Assembly (NCBI GenBank): GCA_024760905.1
Contig: CM045733.1
Span: 16,982,001-17,046,000, forward strand
Source: Plotosus lineatus
Lineage: Eukaryota; Chordata; Actinopteri; Siluriformes; Plotosidae
Direction: 5' to 3'
DNA length: 64,000 nucleotides
The stretch's first letter is position 1. Each line of letters opens with the position of its first letter. The position numbers and the translations under genes are program-made. Below the pieces are notes generated by a model. That model was not told the origin of the DNA and did not search any database. It worked only from the letters and a program-made list of their open reading frames with translations. Positions 1 to 10,100 of the stretch are shown one piece after another.

Positions 1-671
1 TGGGCCACTAGGGGGCGCTACACAATTGACAAATCTATATCTCAAGACTGGGTCATTCCAGTTGGACGATACTGGCACTTTTGGCCACTCATGTGTCCTT
101 GACTACAGTAGTGTTGTGATTGCTTCAAATGGGCGTGGTCTATTATGCTAACAAATACAATGTTTAGAACTAACCAGTTAGATCCAAATGAATAGACTCA
201 AATTTACAATGTTGACCATATCTGAAATAACAAAAGTGGCACATGTGCACCACCTGCCATTGCGAGAGAGACAAGATCTGAAAGGGACATCTAGCTTTGT
301 TCACTCATTTAAATTTAAACAGTCCCTTCTACTTGGACACTTCCTCCCTGCCCCTTTTCCTCTTTAACACTTCTGGCTTAATGCTACTCTTGTACCCCTG
401 AACCTTGAACCTAGAGTAAGGTTCTGTTCTTGATGGATTCTACAAAGTAAATGAAGCAAATGTAAATATAAAATAATATGGTGACCTTTAAGTGTCTTTG
501 TGCAGCTCTTAAGAGTGAATCACCAGCAGTCACCTGAGGCAGATGTTACAAAAAGGTTAACTGGGCTAATCCTCTCCCCATCTTTTATGTATAAAAAGAA
601 ATAATTGTCAGAAAAATATAGAGAGCACCATGAAGACACAAAGCTGGAGCCTGACTTCTTTCTATCCCAGA
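1..671. other. Unique sequence, no gene seen
   Basis: No repeat of the families recognised elsewhere in the window and no convincing coding frame. Composition is ordinary A+T-rich fish intergenic DNA. It ends at the target-site duplication of the hAT MITE that follows. Confidence 0.5.
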
Positions 672-679
672 CTGTAGAG

Positions 680-1260
<581 letters not shown>

Positions 1261-1268
1261 CTGTAGAG

Positions 1269-1928
1269 TCATGTGTTCTATCAGTGACATCTGTATTAAA
1301 TGTAAAGTGATGCCCAACCCCCACTCCAACTTAAATTGTATTTGGGCTGATATTTTTCATGTAATGAACACAATCAGTAAGTTTTTTTTTGTTGTTGTTG
1401 TTGTTTTATTATTTATTATTCTAGAAGAAACAATAAGTATAATAGGCACACATTGTCCAATCAAAATACAGTATACACAAAAGAATGATGCCCGAACACT
1501 AGTTTCTGGATGAAGTATAGGTTAAACCTGGAAATGTATTAATGACAGGATAATACTACAGACAATGTACGGTAGCTGTTTATTAAGGGCTTCACTTCTT
1601 ATGGATGAATAGGTACTGTGCAGTAAGGGCATCAACATTTCAAGGCTTCTCCACAAATTATGTAGCTGAGAATGCTAGACATGAAATAACACGTAGCATA
1701 CAACCAGACTGGGGAAGAGAAACTCAACCAACTCCTTTAAATAGTACATAGACTGAACTGTTCGCTAGCCTCAGATGATGCTAAGAGAAGACATGGGTGG
1801 ACAAAAGGGACAGGAGATTTCCTGTCTAAGATGTTTATCCATGTTTTTTCAGCAGACAACCACAGGTACAACATACCAGTGTATTTGTATTCAGACTTAA
1901 ACCTGCTGTGAACATTGCCCAAATAAAG

Positions 1929-1929
<1 letters not shown>
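1269..1929. other. Unique sequence, no gene seen
   Basis: Contains a short T/GTT-rich run near 1381-1406 and otherwise nothing recognisable. Short open frames look like chance. Confidence 0.45.

Positions 1930-1985
<56 letters not shown>
1930..1985. repeat. (CT)n microsatellite
   Basis: About 28 uninterrupted CT units. They run into a short AC tract and then directly into MITE-A copy 1. Confidence 0.95.
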
Positions 1986-1988
<3 letters not shown>

Positions 1989-2004
1989 CACACACATACA
2001 CACA

Positions 2005-2477
2005 CAGGGATCCCTCACCACTTTGCCCTTCAATTCATGCGGCTTCAGTGCATCGCGTTTTTTTTTTAAATATACATTGAAATAAAAAATAAGGAAATTA
2101 AGGAAGAATAGGGGAAAAGTTAAGGAAAATGCCACAAAACAAGGCCAATTATGCAAAAAAACAAACAAACAAACAAACAAAAACAAAAAAACAACCCAAA
2201 ACCCCCAAGAAAACTACTTACTACTTATGTGAGGTGCACATCTGTGTGTGCGTGCATGTGTCTGTATGTGTGTGTATTTATATTTTATTTACATCTTTTG
2301 CATTATTTTTGAACGTTTAATTGTTATCATAAGCATTTGTAGCATTGAATATGTATTTCTTGACATGATATACACATATACATGTACGTATACGTCAGTC
2401 AGGGGGGTTGATCCTACTTCGGAATTCGGCTGGTCGCGGGGGATCTCAGTCCCAATTAACCGGGAAAAATGAGGGAT

Positions 2478-2480
<3 letters not shown>
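2005..2480 (+). mobile_element. MITE-A copy 1 (pogo/Tigger-like, non-coding)
   Basis: Begins CAGGGATCCCTCAC and ends GAGGGATCCT, the two ends shared by about a dozen copies in this window. The family order is: terminal repeat; CTTCAGTGCATCGCG block; A-rich block with GGCCAATTATGC; a GT-prone segment; an AT-rich block ending near GTACGTATACGTCAGT; GATCCTACTTCG; terminal repeat. Both ends abut simple repeats, so the TA duplication is not readable in this copy. The CAG start and the TA duplications of sister copies suggest the pogo/Tigger branch of Tc1/mariner; no transposase is present. Confidence 0.75.

Positions 2481-2573
<93 letters not shown>
2480..2573. repeat. (TA)n followed by (TG)n compound microsatellite
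   Basis: About 32 TA units to 2543, then about 15 TG units. It starts at the last base of MITE-A copy 1 and leads directly into the palindrome. Confidence 0.95.
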
Positions 2574-2574
<1 letters not shown>

Positions 2575-2657
2575 TCTCTTCAGGTGATTATAGAAGAATG
2601 ATTATCATTCATATCAATGATTATCAGAATCATTCTTCTATAATCACCTGAAGAGAG
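2574..2657. repeat. 84-bp palindrome with perfect 30-bp arms
   Basis: The left arm at 2574-2603 and the right arm at 2628-2657 are exact reverse complements over 30 bases. The 24-base loop holds a further 6-base stem (ATCATT at 2604-2609, AATGAT at 2616-2621). Arms begin CTCTCTTCAGGTGATTATAG. It could extrude as a cruciform or be a foldback element; no TSD is seen. Confidence 0.9.
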
Positions 2658-2806
2658 AAGATGGTTTCACCACCCCTCGAAACAGATCTGTAGTGATAAA
2701 TGGAATTTCAATAGAAAGTCTTTGTCCTGTCCTTTTATTTTTATTGTTATTTGCTCTACCAAAAAGTATTGAGCACTCTCCTACGGAAGGATCTACTCAG
2801 AAAATC

Positions 2807-2808
<2 letters not shown>

Positions 2809-2880
<72 letters not shown>
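2809..2880. repeat. (AT)n microsatellite
   Basis: About 36 AT units, ending exactly where SINE-1 copy a begins. Confidence 0.95.
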
Positions 2881-2882
<2 letters not shown>

Positions 2883-3216
2883 TCTTCTCCTTTCGGCTTT
2901 TTTCCCTTTCTTGGGAGTCGCCACAGCAAATCGTCTGATTCGTACATTTGATTTGGCAGAGGTTTTTACGTCGGATGCCCTTCCTATCACAACCCTTTAG
3001 CAAGGGACAGAAACACGCTGACGGCTTTGCAGCCACTCTTTACGAAAGTCAGCAATTGTTCTTTTACATGCCTCTCACCATAGACAGTGACAGACATGGC
3101 CCGCCTTTGATAAGCCAGTTAGCTGCACTGGGGGGGACAGTGACAACCTTGTGGGGACTCGAACCTCCAACCTTAGGATCAGCGATCCTGCACCCTATCC
3201 ACTGGACCACCACTGC

Positions 3217-3219
<3 letters not shown>
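2881..3219 (-). mobile_element. SINE-1 copy a, RTE-tailed
   Basis: Reading the minus strand: a tRNA-like head (GGGCAGTGGTGGTCCAGTGG A-box region, GGTTCGAGTCC B-box region), a central body (GTTATCAAAGGC..., TGAGAGGCATGTAAAAG), a block with GAAGGGCATCCGACG, and the tail GATTCGCTGTGGCGACTCCC followed by CGAAAGG. Full length is about 340 bp. (AT)n tracts touch both ends, so the TSD cannot be read. Transcription by RNA polymerase III from the internal boxes is inferred from the SINE type. Confidence 0.8.

Positions 3220-3266
<47 letters not shown>
3220..3266. repeat. (AT)n microsatellite
   Basis: About 23 AT units lying between SINE-1 copy a and an RTE fragment. Confidence 0.95.
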
Positions 3267-3268
<2 letters not shown>

Positions 3269-3450
3269 TCTTTTCCTTTCAGCTTTTCCCTTCAGGGGTC
3301 GCCACAGCGAATCATCTGCCTCCATCTCACCCTATCCTTTGCATCTTCTTCTCTTACACCAACGACCTTCATGTCCTCCTTCACCACATCCATGAATCGT
3401 CTCTTTGGTCTTCCTCTAGGCCTTCTGCCTGGTAGTTCCAGAGTCAGCAT

Positions 3451-3452
<2 letters not shown>
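3267..3452 (-). pseudogene. RTE retrotransposon 3' end, 5'-truncated
   Basis: The minus strand encodes the C-terminus of the RTE reverse transcriptase polyprotein: LPGRRPRGRPKRRFMDVV, then EEDAKDRVRWRQMIRCGDP and a stop, followed by the short 3' UTR (GGGAAAAGCTGAAAGG). Only about 55 residues remain. 5' truncation is normal for target-primed insertions. It matches the 3' ends of the copies at 21.8-23.3 kb and 30.5-34.4 kb and is bounded on both sides by (AT)n. Confidence 0.85.

Positions 3453-3536
<84 letters not shown>
3453..3536. repeat. (TA)n then (CA)n microsatellite
   Basis: About 36 TA units followed by six CA units, ending two bases before the Tigger-like element. Confidence 0.95.
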
Positions 3537-3538
3537 TA

Positions 3539-4300
3539 CAGGGAGTCCTCGGTTTACGACGCTGATCCGTTTTTAAGACGCGATGTCACCCGAATTTCAG
3601 TGTAAGTCTGAACATAACATAAAATATACTGAAAAGTCCTGTACGTACAGTGCTATAATAAAATGTAACAGTTAATGACATAAAAAAGTATTAAGAAAAG
3701 AGAAAACAATTCCTTACCACAAGAATGAAATACAATAAGAGAGGGCGAGACAGGCTCATTGTGCTGGAGAAGCTCGGGCAGGTGAGCCTGGAGTAGGAGA
3801 TGCAGCTGAGGTAGAGGGTACAGGATCTGTTGCAGGCCTCTCTCTACCTTCTTAAAATACTGCTCCAGGTTAGACTGGACAGAGAGCAACCTCTTCTCAT
3901 CCAAGATCTTATTGTAGCATTGCATCAAATCCATGATGCCTCTGGAAACCGTAGTGAACCTTTCCAAGTTGGGATCCTGAGCCTCAAAAGTTGCCAACGC
4001 TTTCTACATCTCGCGCATCCGAAACTAGTTCGTGTTTGTTTACGTAACCGCGTAAGATGTAATGATGCGTAATATTACAGTACCGAGACTGAGCGAAGGG
4101 AAGCGACATCGTCTTCCTCGGCCCACAACCACAACATAGCGTATTCTTCCGCCTCGCGCGCCCGAAACTAGTTCGCGTTTGTTTACGTAACCGCGAAAGA
4201 CGGAATGACGTGTAATATTGTTTTTTTATATTTTTATGGGGGCGTGTTTGTAACGACAAAACGGTGTAAGTCGGGACTGGTGTAAACCGAAGACTCCCTG
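3539..4300. mobile_element. Tigger-like DNA transposon, internally deleted
   Basis: Ends CAGGGAGTCCTCGGTTTACG and (reverse complement) CAGGGAGTCTTCGGTTTAC, with TA on both sides (3537-3538, 4301-4302). The 762 bp carry the C-terminal remnant of a transposase on the minus strand and two copies of a block of roughly 65 bp (about 4010-4075 and 4155-4220, both with CGAAACTAGTTCG and GTTTGTTTACGTAACCGCG). TA duplication, CAGGG ends and the transposase remnant together support the pogo/Tigger superfamily. Confidence 0.8.
3653..3997 (-). pseudogene. Tigger-like transposase, C-terminal remnant
   Basis: The minus-strand frame reads FEAQDPNLERFTTVSRGIMD, then LMQCYNKILDEKRLL, then NLEQYFKKVER. This pattern (FEAxDPxxER, a short helix, YDEK, then a terminal FFKK-like motif) is what I recall at the C-terminus of Tigger/CENP-B-like transposases. 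The DDE catalytic core and HTH domains are missing, so the protein cannot be functional. Assignment is from memory of the family, not from a search. The open frame runs on past the probable end into non-transposase sequence. Confidence 0.65.
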
Positions 4301-4329
4301 TATATATATTTTAATGAACCAATACTACT

Positions 4330-4698
4330 TCTCCTTTCGGCTGTTCCCTTTCGGGAGTCGCCACAGCGAATCATCTGCCTCCATTTTGATGGAAGTCATA
4401 TTAATGATTCGCATGTTTGATTTGGCATAGGTTTTTACGTCGGGCGTCCTTCCTGACACAACCCTTTTAGCAAGGGACAGAGACACGCTCACGGCTATGC
4501 AGCTACTCTTGATAAAAGTCAGCAATGGTTCTTTTACATGAACCTCTCACCTTGGACAGTGAGAGACAATGCCGGCCTTTGATAACCCAGTTAGCTGCAC
4601 TGGGGGGGACAGTGACAGCCTTGTGGAGAGTGGGACTCGAACCCCCAACTCTAGGATCAGCGATCCAGCACCTTTTACCACCAGGCCTCCACTGCCCC
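4330..4698 (-). mobile_element. SINE-1 copy b, RTE-tailed, 18-bp TSD
   Basis: Full-length SINE-1 on the minus strand, flanked by the perfect duplication TAATGAACCAATACTACT at 4312-4329 and 4699-4716. The tail contains the longer variant with a CATTAATATGACTTCC-like block before the RTE-derived end. The A-box region reads less well than in other copies. Confidence 0.9.
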
Positions 4699-4724
4699 TA
4701 ATGAACCAATACTACTATATTACT

Positions 4725-5076
4725 GTCTGTCTGTCTTTCGGCTTTTTCCCTTTTACTCGGGAGTCGCCACAGCGAATCATCTGATTTGCACGTTTGATTT
4801 GGCATAGGTTTTTACGTCGGATGCCCTTCCTGTCACAACCCTTTTAGCAAGGGACAGAAACACGTTGACGACTTTGCAGCTACTCTTTACGAAAGTCAGC
4901 AATGCTTCTTTTACATGCCTCTCACCATAGACAGTGAGAGACATGGCCCGCCTTTGAAAACCCAGTTAGCCGCACTGAGGGGGACAGTGACAACCTTGTG
5001 GAGAGTGGGACTCGACCCCCCAACCTTTGGATCAGCAATCCAGCGCCCTATACCACTAGACCACCACTGCCCCCAT
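4725..5076 (-). mobile_element. SINE-1 copy c, RTE-tailed, 15-bp TSD
   Basis: Full-length copy on the minus strand flanked by TACTACTATATTACT at 4710-4724 and 5077-5091. The left duplication overlaps the right duplication of SINE-1 copy b, so this element landed at the edge of an earlier insertion. The tail ends in GACAGACAGAC-type repeats. Confidence 0.9.
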
Positions 5077-5164
5077 TACTACTATATTACTATATATCTG
5101 AAAACACTGGAAAACCCCTGAGAAAATAACACAGAGGTGAAAATATCAGCACTGACTAACAGAC

Positions 5165-5653
5165 TGTCACATCCATGTCCATTTCAGCCTCACTGCTGAC
5201 CCCATTAGCGTCACTGTACACCACCTAGAGTTCCAAGCTTCACGCTAAGTCACTTAAATATTGACTCCCACATCACATGATCTCGCCCACCTGTTTCCTT
5301 TGTTCACTGATTGCCCTGCAGATGAATTCAGCTTCTCACATATCAGTGTGAAGTATTGTTCGGTGTGCTTCTGAATAACCTGCATGTTGTGTTCTGACTG
5401 TGATTCTGTTATCGGCCTGCTTTGTCCTCAAATTCCCGTATTCTAAATCCGCCTCTCATACTCTACTCTCTTTATGTATATAAACTTTGCCTGTTTACTT
5501 ATACAGTATCTGTGTTTATGGATTAGCCTACACCGTCTAGTCTGTGTGATCTTTTAATCTATTTAATTTATTTTGGAAAGCTGGACAGTATTTTCAATTT
5601 GTCTGATCTTTTTATTAAACCTGTCTATCTGCACTTACATCCCCTGGTTCATC

Positions 5654-5656
<3 letters not shown>
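5165..5656 (+). mobile_element. Possible solo LTR, truncated
   Basis: Starts TGTCACATCC and has an LTR-like course: a T/C-rich middle, then TTTTTATTAAACCTGTCTAT followed by CTGCACTTACATCCC, which resembles the R/U5 end of fish Gypsy-type LTRs as I remember them. There is no terminal CA or TSD because a poly-T run follows at once. It could equally be unique sequence. Confidence 0.3.

Positions 5657-5690
<34 letters not shown>
5657..5690. repeat. poly-T tract
   Basis: 34 uninterrupted T residues. Possibly the poly-A tail of a minus-strand retroposed sequence, but no body is recognisable on its right. Confidence 0.9.
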
Positions 5691-5693
<3 letters not shown>

Positions 5694-5814
5694 GAAACTG
5701 ATTGATTGCTAATTCCAGTTTTGAAAGTTCATAATCAGGCTTAAATAAAGGTGCATGCTTGAATTTTGAACCTTGCATTCTGTTTTTGATCTGATGGTCT
5801 GGCAGAATACGGCC

Positions 5815-6030
5815 TGATCACCTTGTCAGTCCATTGCAGGATCTCAGACATCCACAACCATTCACACACAAGACTAGGTGCAATTTGGAGGAGCTGATAG
5901 ATATAATGTGCATGTCTTTGTACTATTGGAGCAAAGTCTACAAAGAACTGGCCACACTGAGCCTGGACTCGAACCCAGGACCTTCTTGCTGTGAGGGGGA
6001 GGGGCTAACCAGTACACCACTATACCACTT
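5815..6030 (-). mobile_element. SINE-2 copy, old and diverged
   Basis: The minus strand shows a tRNA-like head with GGTTAGCCCC near the A box, CTCACAGCAAGAAGGTCCTG, and the B-box region GGGTTCGAGTCC; then degraded body. SINE-2 copies elsewhere have GTTTGCATGTTCTCCCC and GGTTTCCTCC in the middle and a tail GGATTAAGCGGTTCAGAAAA. Confidence 0.6.
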
Positions 6031-8150
6031 ACAAATAATTTTTTTTTCATAAGGTAAATTTTATTGTTATTTGGAAGTCATTCGAAGTAATAAAAACAGT
6101 CCAATGTTGTTTATCTGATTGTTTTATTAAAGCTGGAGTATTCCAACAGCATTATCGCAAATAAACAGACAAGGAGCAGTTGATTTATTTCACTGAGGCC
6201 TTATTTTTAGCTTTCTTTGACCTCATTAGAATGCATTTATCCTCTTGAGATATTCTGTCTTTTATTTCAAAGTGATTCTATGCAAAGAAGGTCTGGGTGT
6301 GCTCTTGTTTCATTTGAACATATTATTAGCACTGTGCTGTTCCTGATATGTCTGTTTTAATTATCGCACTTCGCCTACTTCATATGTGACTTCACGGTGT
6401 AAACACAATACACAGAAATGATCCGCAAACTATCTCGACTCTTTCTGACTGCTGAGACAAAAATGTTTTTGCAAAAGGAAATGTGTTTAAAAAAAAAAAA
6501 AAAAAATTACAGAAATTTTTCCTGGATGTATTTTAGCAGGTTGATTTTCTCCACTTCAGGACAAGCGGTCGTTCTCATCTCTGCACACAGTTAAGCCCTT
6601 GAGGTCAGATACACTCCCTAATGTTTCCTGTACATATGAAAGATAATGTAGGTTGCAGTGTAATTAATTAATTGAGTGCTCTCGAAAGGCCGTCCTCGGG
6701 GATCTGAGTCACAGATGGTTACCACGTTTTTAAAGACTTTGTCTGTGCCAGAGTTTACACAGCCTGGAGTTGTAGCTCAACCTTTGATTCGCTGTGGGAC
6801 ACTTTGCCTTAATAATTCTTTATGAACCAATAGATATGTGTATACATTAATATTAAATCTCTTTGTGCATGTTTAACGATATTTTCTATCCTGCAGGGTT
6901 GAGAGACACTTACATATTCTTAATCTTTGTTGAGAAAATACTGTTTAATGCAATACCTTTAGGTCTTTCTGCGGCGCTCTGTGTGTGAATGCGTTCATGA
7001 GGAAATCATTTCAGTGTGTAAATTTAAAGTCTTAAGCAGCATATGTAATTTGTTTATGCTAATCTAATAAAGTGAATAATGCAATTGAGCATGAATTCAT
7101 GCAAAAGCAGTATTGTCTGTACATGAGATGTTTTGGCAAAACCCAGGCTGTTGATTGGCAGCGCTGTTCACTGGGTGAAATGTGATGACAGCATTGAGTG
7201 CAGGTCAGCCTACTTATTGCCATGAGCCACGTTTGCAACTTTACGCTTTTCACTTGTTTTCCTCGATGCACAGCCAGAAACAAGGTGCCTCCTCTTTCTA
7301 ATGATTTCTCCCAGGTTCCCTGTACCTCTCCACGCCTAATTCCCCCCAGTGCGCGCAACACTTTTAAACTCAGCAGAAAGCCTATTTACCCACAAATTAA
7401 AGTACAGCATCGGTGTGGCGCCGGTCTCCAGTCAAAAAAAAAAAAAAAAAAACTAACAAACAAAAAACAGGGCAATTACTTGGAAAGAATTGGAAAGAAT
7501 GCACCATGGGAATAGTGCTCATTGCGGGAGTGTGGGTGCGAGAGCCGAGCCGGCATGAGCAGTCTCCATCTCTGAGCTTGCACTGAGAAAGAGGAAGATA
7601 CGCTGTATGCAGGGGAAAAAAAAAAAAAAAAAAACCTTCTATTCTGAAGTCAAAAGGAATTGGCACATCCCCAAAAGTGTAGAGAAGGTGGAAAAGAAAA
7701 AGAATTTTTTTAAGGGGAGGGGAGGGGAGCCTTGCAGGTTCATTACATCATGGGTATGGGAAGCAGCATTCCAGCTTAGGACGGCCAGGTTCCAGTGGGG
7801 TTTCTTTGTTGCCTTTGTTTTTGGGTGTAGATGTACACCCTCCTGGGACATAATGGGAACGAAGGGATTGTAGTACGAGCTGGGAAATGGAGTGAGCCTT
7901 ATCTTCTTGAGTTTTTCTCATTTTTCAATTCTTCCATTTCCTCAGCCAACTTCTACTGTTGTTTGATGCGATGGAACCTTTGGAGAAAAAAAAGGGGGGG
8001 GGGGTAATAACTTCATGCTCAAATTTCCCTTGGTGAGAAACAACATTAAGGGAATGGAGAGAACGAGAGGGTACCTAAAGTACCATAATTCATCTGAAAC
8101 ACTTTTCCTAAAACTTCACTTGGAAAAGTAATCATTAGGGATGTCACAAT
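6031..8150. other. Mostly unique sequence, no gene seen
   Basis: About 2.1 kb with three poly-A runs (6488-6506, 7434-7451, 7615-7634) and no recognised element. Frames longer than 100 residues overlap the poly-A runs and lack codon bias, so none is called. Confidence 0.45.
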
Positions 8151-8159
8151 ACCACGTTA

Positions 8160-8669
8160 TACCGCGGTTACCTCATCCGCCTCACAGTAAGAAGGTCCAA
8201 GGTAGTTTCTGTGTGACCTTTGAATGTCCTCCTTGTGTTCTTTCATGGTACCCAAAGGAAACAGCAGTGATGGCCTGGGGTTAAGGTGCTGGATTGACGA
8301 TCCTAAGGTTGGGGGTTCAAGCCCCACTGTCAATGGTTGTCACTGCTGTCTCCAACAGTGCAGTTAACTGGGTTATCCGAGGCTGGCCGTGTATCTCACG
8401 CTCTATGGTGTGACGCATGTAAAAGAACCATTGCTGACTTTCGACAAGAGTAACCGCATAGCAGTCAGAGTGTGGCGAGCTGTCCAGGGTGTAATCTGCC
8501 CTACCCTAGTGTTGGCTGAGATGCGCACTAGCCTCCCTCAGATATTAATTAGGATTAAACAGTTCAGAAAATGAATGAATGAATGTTTCCTCCTGCAGTC
8601 CAAATACACGCACACCAAGCTAATTCGCTGTATTAACTTGCACCTCAGTGTATGTAGCAGCATGAATGG

Positions 8670-8722
<53 letters not shown>

Positions 8723-8830
8723 TCAATGGACTGGCGAGCTATTCAGTGTGTACTCCACTTTCGCCTAGAATCGGCTGTGATATGCCTCACCATGACCCAA
8801 ATTGGATTAAGCGATTCACCAAGCAAATGA
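8160..8830 (+). mobile_element. SINE-2 copy interrupted by SINE-1 copy d
   Basis: The left part at 8160-8268 has CCGCCTCACAGTAAGAAGGTC and a degraded start. The right part resumes at about 8586 with TTTCCTCCTGCAGTCCAAA, a (GT)n tract at 8670-8720, then GGCGAGCTATTCAGTGTGTA and a tail GGATTAAGCGATTCA. The interruption is a whole SINE-1. Confidence 0.65.
8269..8585 (+). mobile_element. SINE-1 copy d, with the SINE-2 type tail
   Basis: Head (CAGCAGTGATGGCCTGGGGT, B-box region GGGTTCAAGCCCC) and body (GTGACGCATGTAAAAGAACC, CGACAAGAGTAACCGC) are SINE-1. After the body it changes to GGCGAGCTGTCCAGGGTGTA, then TTAATTAGGATTAAACAG, TTCAGAAAATGAATGAATGA. It has no RTE tail. This is the second structural form of SINE-1. 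Confidence 0.75.
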
Positions 8831-8842
8831 TAGAGGTGTATA

Positions 8843-10098
8843 TTGATCCCTCGCTACTTTGTGCTTCAGTTTCCACGGCTTCAGTGCATCGCGGGTTTTT
8901 CAAAAATATTACTCGAAAAATTCAGTACAGTGGTACCTCACCTTACGAAATTAATCCGTTCCAGAGCCTTTTTCTTAACCTGGACTTTTCGTAAATTGAA
9001 CGGCATTTTACATGTAAAACATGTGATTTGTTCCAAGGCCCCCAATACTGCCCCCTAAACCCTTTAAAAATTATAAAAGCGTACCTTTTAACACCTCCTT
9101 CTGCTTCAATATCGTACTGATGGTAGCCGGGTTTGGCCATATTCCTTTGCAATATCACTCAACCTCATGCCACAAGCCCGCTTCTTTTCACTCGCACTGG
9201 GAATCATACGAGTGTGTGTATGTGTGTGTGTGTGTGTGTATATGTGTGTGTGTATGTGTGTGTGCGCGTGTGTTGACCATGTCTGAGCAGAGTTATAATC
9301 TTACAAATGTTTATGGAAGGTTAAAAGCCTGAGTCAAGAAATAAAGCATGAAACAACAGTAAGTCTGTCCTTTACACGAAAAGCATTATGGGAGGGAGCT
9401 GCGTCAGCCCTCCTAGCCAATGGGAGGCCAGCGGGGCAGGATGTTGAGAGATCGGCAATGGGAGGTAACTGCTGCGTCATCCATCCTAGCCAATGGGAGG
9501 CCAGCGGGGCAGGATGTTTGAACGTCATTGATGGGAGAGCAGCTCGTGCATTGTTTGAATGTTTGAATGCCGCGTTTTAACGTTTGAATGGCGCATTTGA
9601 ATGTTTGAATGATGCGTCTGAATGTTTGAATGGCGCGTTTAGCGTGTTTCGTGAAGAGAACTTCTTTCGTATACAGAGACAAAAAATTTTGGAAAATGTT
9701 TTTCATAACCTGGATTTTTCATTTTCTGGGACTATCGTAAGGTGGGGTACTACTGTATTGGGAAATTAAGTAAAAATAAGGAAAAAATTAAGGAAAATGC
9801 TGCAAAACAAAGCCAATTATGCAAAAAAAACCCCAAACAAACAAAAAACACCAACTCAAAACCTCCCAACAAAACTACTTTTTTTTTTTTTTACGTGACG
9901 TGTGCATCTGAGTGTGTGCACGTGCGTCTGTATGTGTGTGCATTTATATTTTATGCACATCTTATATTATTTTTGGATGTTTAATTGTTATTATAAGCAT
10001 TTATAGTATTGAATATGTATTTATTGATATTATATACAGTCGCGCGGGGGTGGGGGGGTGTCTCGTTCCCCATTAATGGCGGAAAGTGAGGATCCCTG
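8843..10098 (+). mobile_element. MITE-A copy 2, split by MITE-B
   Basis: The left part at 8843-8927 begins GATCCCTCGCTACTTTGTGC and reaches the AAAAATTCAG block. The right part resumes at 9758 with GGGAAATTAAG and ends GGATCCCTG followed by TA at 10099-10100. Rejoining the parts across the TA at 8926-8927 and 9756-9757 restores the family order, so MITE-B inserted second. Confidence 0.85.
8928..9755 (+). mobile_element. MITE-B copy 1, TA-flanked, nested in MITE-A
   Basis: Begins CAGTGGTACCTCACCTTACG and ends GGGGTACTACTG, with TA at 8926-8927 and 9756-9757. Ends and duplication suggest a pogo/Tigger-type non-autonomous element. Inside are a (GT)n-rich stretch at about 9213-9272, two copies of a 29-base block with CCAATGGGAGGCCAGCGGGG (9418-9515), and a run of GTTTGAATG repeats at 9553-9633. 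No coding sequence. Confidence 0.85.
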
Positions 10099-10100
10099 TA

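Noticed and set aside
2948..3565. 205-codon plus-strand open frame and many other frames of repeated Ile-Tyr or Val-Cys
   Set aside because: They are translations of (AT)n and (GT)n tracts joined to SINE sequence; no start context, codon bias or domain.
5165..5656. Gypsy-type LTR as a firm call
   Set aside because: There is no terminal CA, no TSD and no second LTR, so it is listed only as a low-confidence possibility.
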